Shown here in pieces: positions 4,954 through 5,965 of a stretch of DNA of 5,965 bases. The notes beneath the pieces are model-generated. The model made no database searches and was not told the origin of the DNA. It saw only the letters and a program-made list of their open reading frames with translations. Within the stretch, counting starts at the first letter, position 1. Every line of letters starts with the position of its first letter. The DNA comes from Pseudomonadota bacterium (GTDB lineage: Bacteria; Pseudomonadota; Alphaproteobacteria; Acetobacterales; Acetobacteraceae): NCBI GenBank assembly GCA_021845835.1, contig JAJZVE010000315.1, positions 1 through 5,965 on the forward strand, in the 5' to 3' direction. The translations under genes were made by a program, and so were the position numbers.

Positions 4954-5600
4954 CGGCCAGCGTCGGCCAGCACCCGCCGGGCGACCGCGCCCGCCACGAT
5001 GCTGAACAAGGCAACGCTGCCCAACTGCCAGACAATGACCGTCAGCGCGGCGTCCTCCGGGTGGTAGAGCCGCAGGGCGAGATCGCCTACCGCCGCCGCC
5101 GCCAGCGCCCCGAACAGGGAGGCAAGGCGCACGCGAACGCAGGTGCCCCGGCGCAGCAGGGCGACGATGGCCACGGCCGGCACGATCGCCCCCAGGGCGA
5201 CGGCCGGGATGCACATCGCGTCCTGCCGCAGGACAAGCCCCGCCGGCCCCAGCGTGATCCAGGCCTCCCAGCACTGCCGGCCCAGCGTGGCGAGCCACAG
5301 GCCGGCCGCCGCCCACGGCGCCCACAGCTTCCAGGACGGCTCGTCCGGCAGCCCGGCGCACAGGGCCGCGTAGCCGGCGACCACGGCCGTCGCCAGGGCC
5401 GCGGCTTGCCCGGCGAGGAACGCCGGATCGGTGAGGCGCGCCGCGAAATCGGGGCGAAGGCCCATCGCCCAGGCGATCACGCCCGCCGCCGGCAGCGACA
5501 CCAGCAGCCACCAGGCCAGGCGCCTCGCCGGCTTCGGGATGGGGCGCACCGGAGCCAGGTCGGCGACCAGCCGCTCGACAAGTTCGTCGGTGTTCGTCAC
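4950..5600 (-). CDS. nrsF: NrsF-like (DUF1109) membrane anti-sigma factor
   Basis: The 216-residue protein begins TDELVERLVADLAPVRP, the typical N-terminal sigma-binding segment of DUF1109 proteins. Six hydrophobic segments follow (about 28-46, 62-84, 93-112, 130-150, 157-176, 186-207), with the N-terminus expected in the cytoplasm. NrsF of Caulobacter holds sigma-F at the membrane and releases it under chromium or cadmium stress, depending on two periplasmic cysteines near residues 131 and 181. Here Cys130 (in QDAMCIP) is present. The second site, where homologues have LHCPED-like sequence, reads LYHPED with His180, and the following WH reads WQ. Cys110 is another predicted periplasmic-side cysteine; Cys81 and Cys154 face the cytoplasm. 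The start is GTG at 5600, overlapping the sigma factor's stop as GTGA (5597-5600), with GGAGG 7 nt upstream. The stop lies inside the promoter of the next gene. Confidence 0.9.
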   Translation of the reverse strand: MTNTDELVERLVADLAPVRPIPKPARRLAWWLLVSLPAAGVIAWAMGLRPDFAARLTDPAFLAGQAAALATAVVAGYAALCAGLPDEPSWKLWAPWAAAGLWLATLGRQCWEAWITLGPAGLVLRQDAMCIPAVALGAIVPAVAIVALLRRGTCVRVRLASLFGALAAAAVGDLALRLYHPEDAALTVIVWQLGSVALFSIVAGAVARRVLADAGR

Positions 5601-5965
5601 GGGTCGCCTCCGAGACGCTTGCGAAGTGACCGGATTGCCCGGTGCGTGGCCACTTTGAGCGCGGTGATGCTCATTCCCGTGGCCGACGACGCCTCCTGCA
5701 ACGACATTCCCCTCAGCTTCATCAGTTCCAGCGCCTGGCGTTGATACGCCGGCAGGCGCCCGATCGCCTCCCGCAGCTTCGCATGGTCCGCGGTGACATC
5801 CTGCGGGGTATTCGGTGTCACGGGATCAAAGGTTTCCCCCGCGTCGTGGACGGCCACTTCGTTGGCGGCCGTCCGGCGCCGGCGGCGGAGCACGTCGGCG
5901 CCGCGGAAACGCAGGATTCCCAACAGGAACGGCAGCACCGGCCGCGCCGGATCATACAGATGCCG
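5597..5965 (-). CDS. sigF: ECF sigma factor of the DUF1109-associated type, C-terminal part (runs off the right edge)
   Basis: The frame is open from the window edge to a TGA at 5597-5599 and gives 122 residues. About a third of a usual 175-185-residue ECF sigma factor, comprising the start and the first part of region 2, lies outside. The visible part begins RHLYDPARPVLPFLLGILRF and RGADVLRRRRR, which corresponds to regions 2.3-2.4. A linker follows (about 32-62), then region 4 with LREAIGRLPAYQRQALELMK, the helix-turn-helix GMSLQEASSATGMSITALKV, and RAIRSLRKRL. The overlap with a DUF1109 gene places it with the ECF group that uses NrsF-type anti-sigma factors. It is expected to direct RNA polymerase to the GTAACC/CGAA promoter ahead of bufA. 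A GTG at 5938 could be mistaken for the start, but the sigma homology continues upstream of it to the window edge. The gene's own promoter is not in the window. Confidence 0.92.
   Translation of the reverse strand, partial: RHLYDPARPVLPFLLGILRFRGADVLRRRRRTAANEVAVHDAGETFDPVTPNTPQDVTADHAKLREAIGRLPAYQRQALELMKLRGMSLQEASSATGMSITALKVATHRAIRSLRKRLGGDP

Noticed and set aside
4880..5035. Upstream-extended start for BufA
   Set aside because: The extension overlaps nrsF, removes the signal peptide from the N-terminus, and ignores the strong AAGGAG before 4879.
4878..5744. 288-codon plus-strand frame antisense to nrsF and the sigma gene
   Set aside because: It is Arg/Gln/Gly-rich shadow sequence, whereas the minus strand encodes membrane helices and sigma region 4 motifs.

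Overview
The window is GC-rich and tightly packed, with 4-nt ATGA/GTGA gene junctions. The gene content fits an alphaproteobacterium (Caulobacter, Sphingomonas or Rhizobiales type). This guess rests on family content and composition, not on a marker gene. The whole window concerns heavy-metal handling, in two modules that converge at about 2340-2390.

Module 1 (1-2337) is a MerR-controlled metal system. On the minus strand, read from 1405 down to 1, are a MerR-family regulator with the three metal-binding cysteines, a 72-residue heavy-metal-associated (HMA) chaperone whose ATG overlaps the regulator's stop, and the N-terminal part of a heavy-metal P-type ATPase that runs off the left edge. Divergently, on the plus strand (1597-2337), is a six-helix CcdA/DsbD-like membrane protein. 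Between them lie two back-to-back promoters with matching MerR-type architecture: TTGACT or TTGACA, then CCGTAC-N4-GTnCnG, then a -10 about 20 bp from the -35. One regulator therefore probably controls both arms.

Module 2 (5965-2388, all minus strand) is a bufferin-type RiPP cluster with its own regulatory pair. In order of transcription it holds an ECF sigma factor (5' end cut off by the window), its DUF1109/NrsF membrane anti-sigma factor, the secreted cysteine-containing precursor BufA (DUF2282), the DUF692 multinuclear iron oxidase BufB, the DUF2063 partner BufC, and a DoxX-like membrane protein. The layout resembles the sigF-nrsF and CC3254-CC3257 locus of Caulobacter. A motif GTAACC-N16-CGAA lies in the nrsF-bufA gap. 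It matches the sigma-F promoter as I remember it and makes bufABC-doxX a likely direct target of the sigma factor.

How it may work (inference): metal stress sensed in the periplasm by NrsF frees the sigma factor, which transcribes bufABC-doxX. BufB and BufC modify cysteines of BufA, which is exported and sequesters metal. In parallel, cytoplasmic metal sensed by MerR induces the HMA chaperone, the ATPase and the CcdA-like protein. Notable departures from family norms are a His in place of the second conserved Cys of NrsF, a CcdA-like protein lacking the first-helix Cys but carrying CPAC in helix 4, a Met-containing extension in BufA, and a Cys/Pro tail on BufC. I see no RNA genes, CRISPR arrays, insertion sequences or long repeats.
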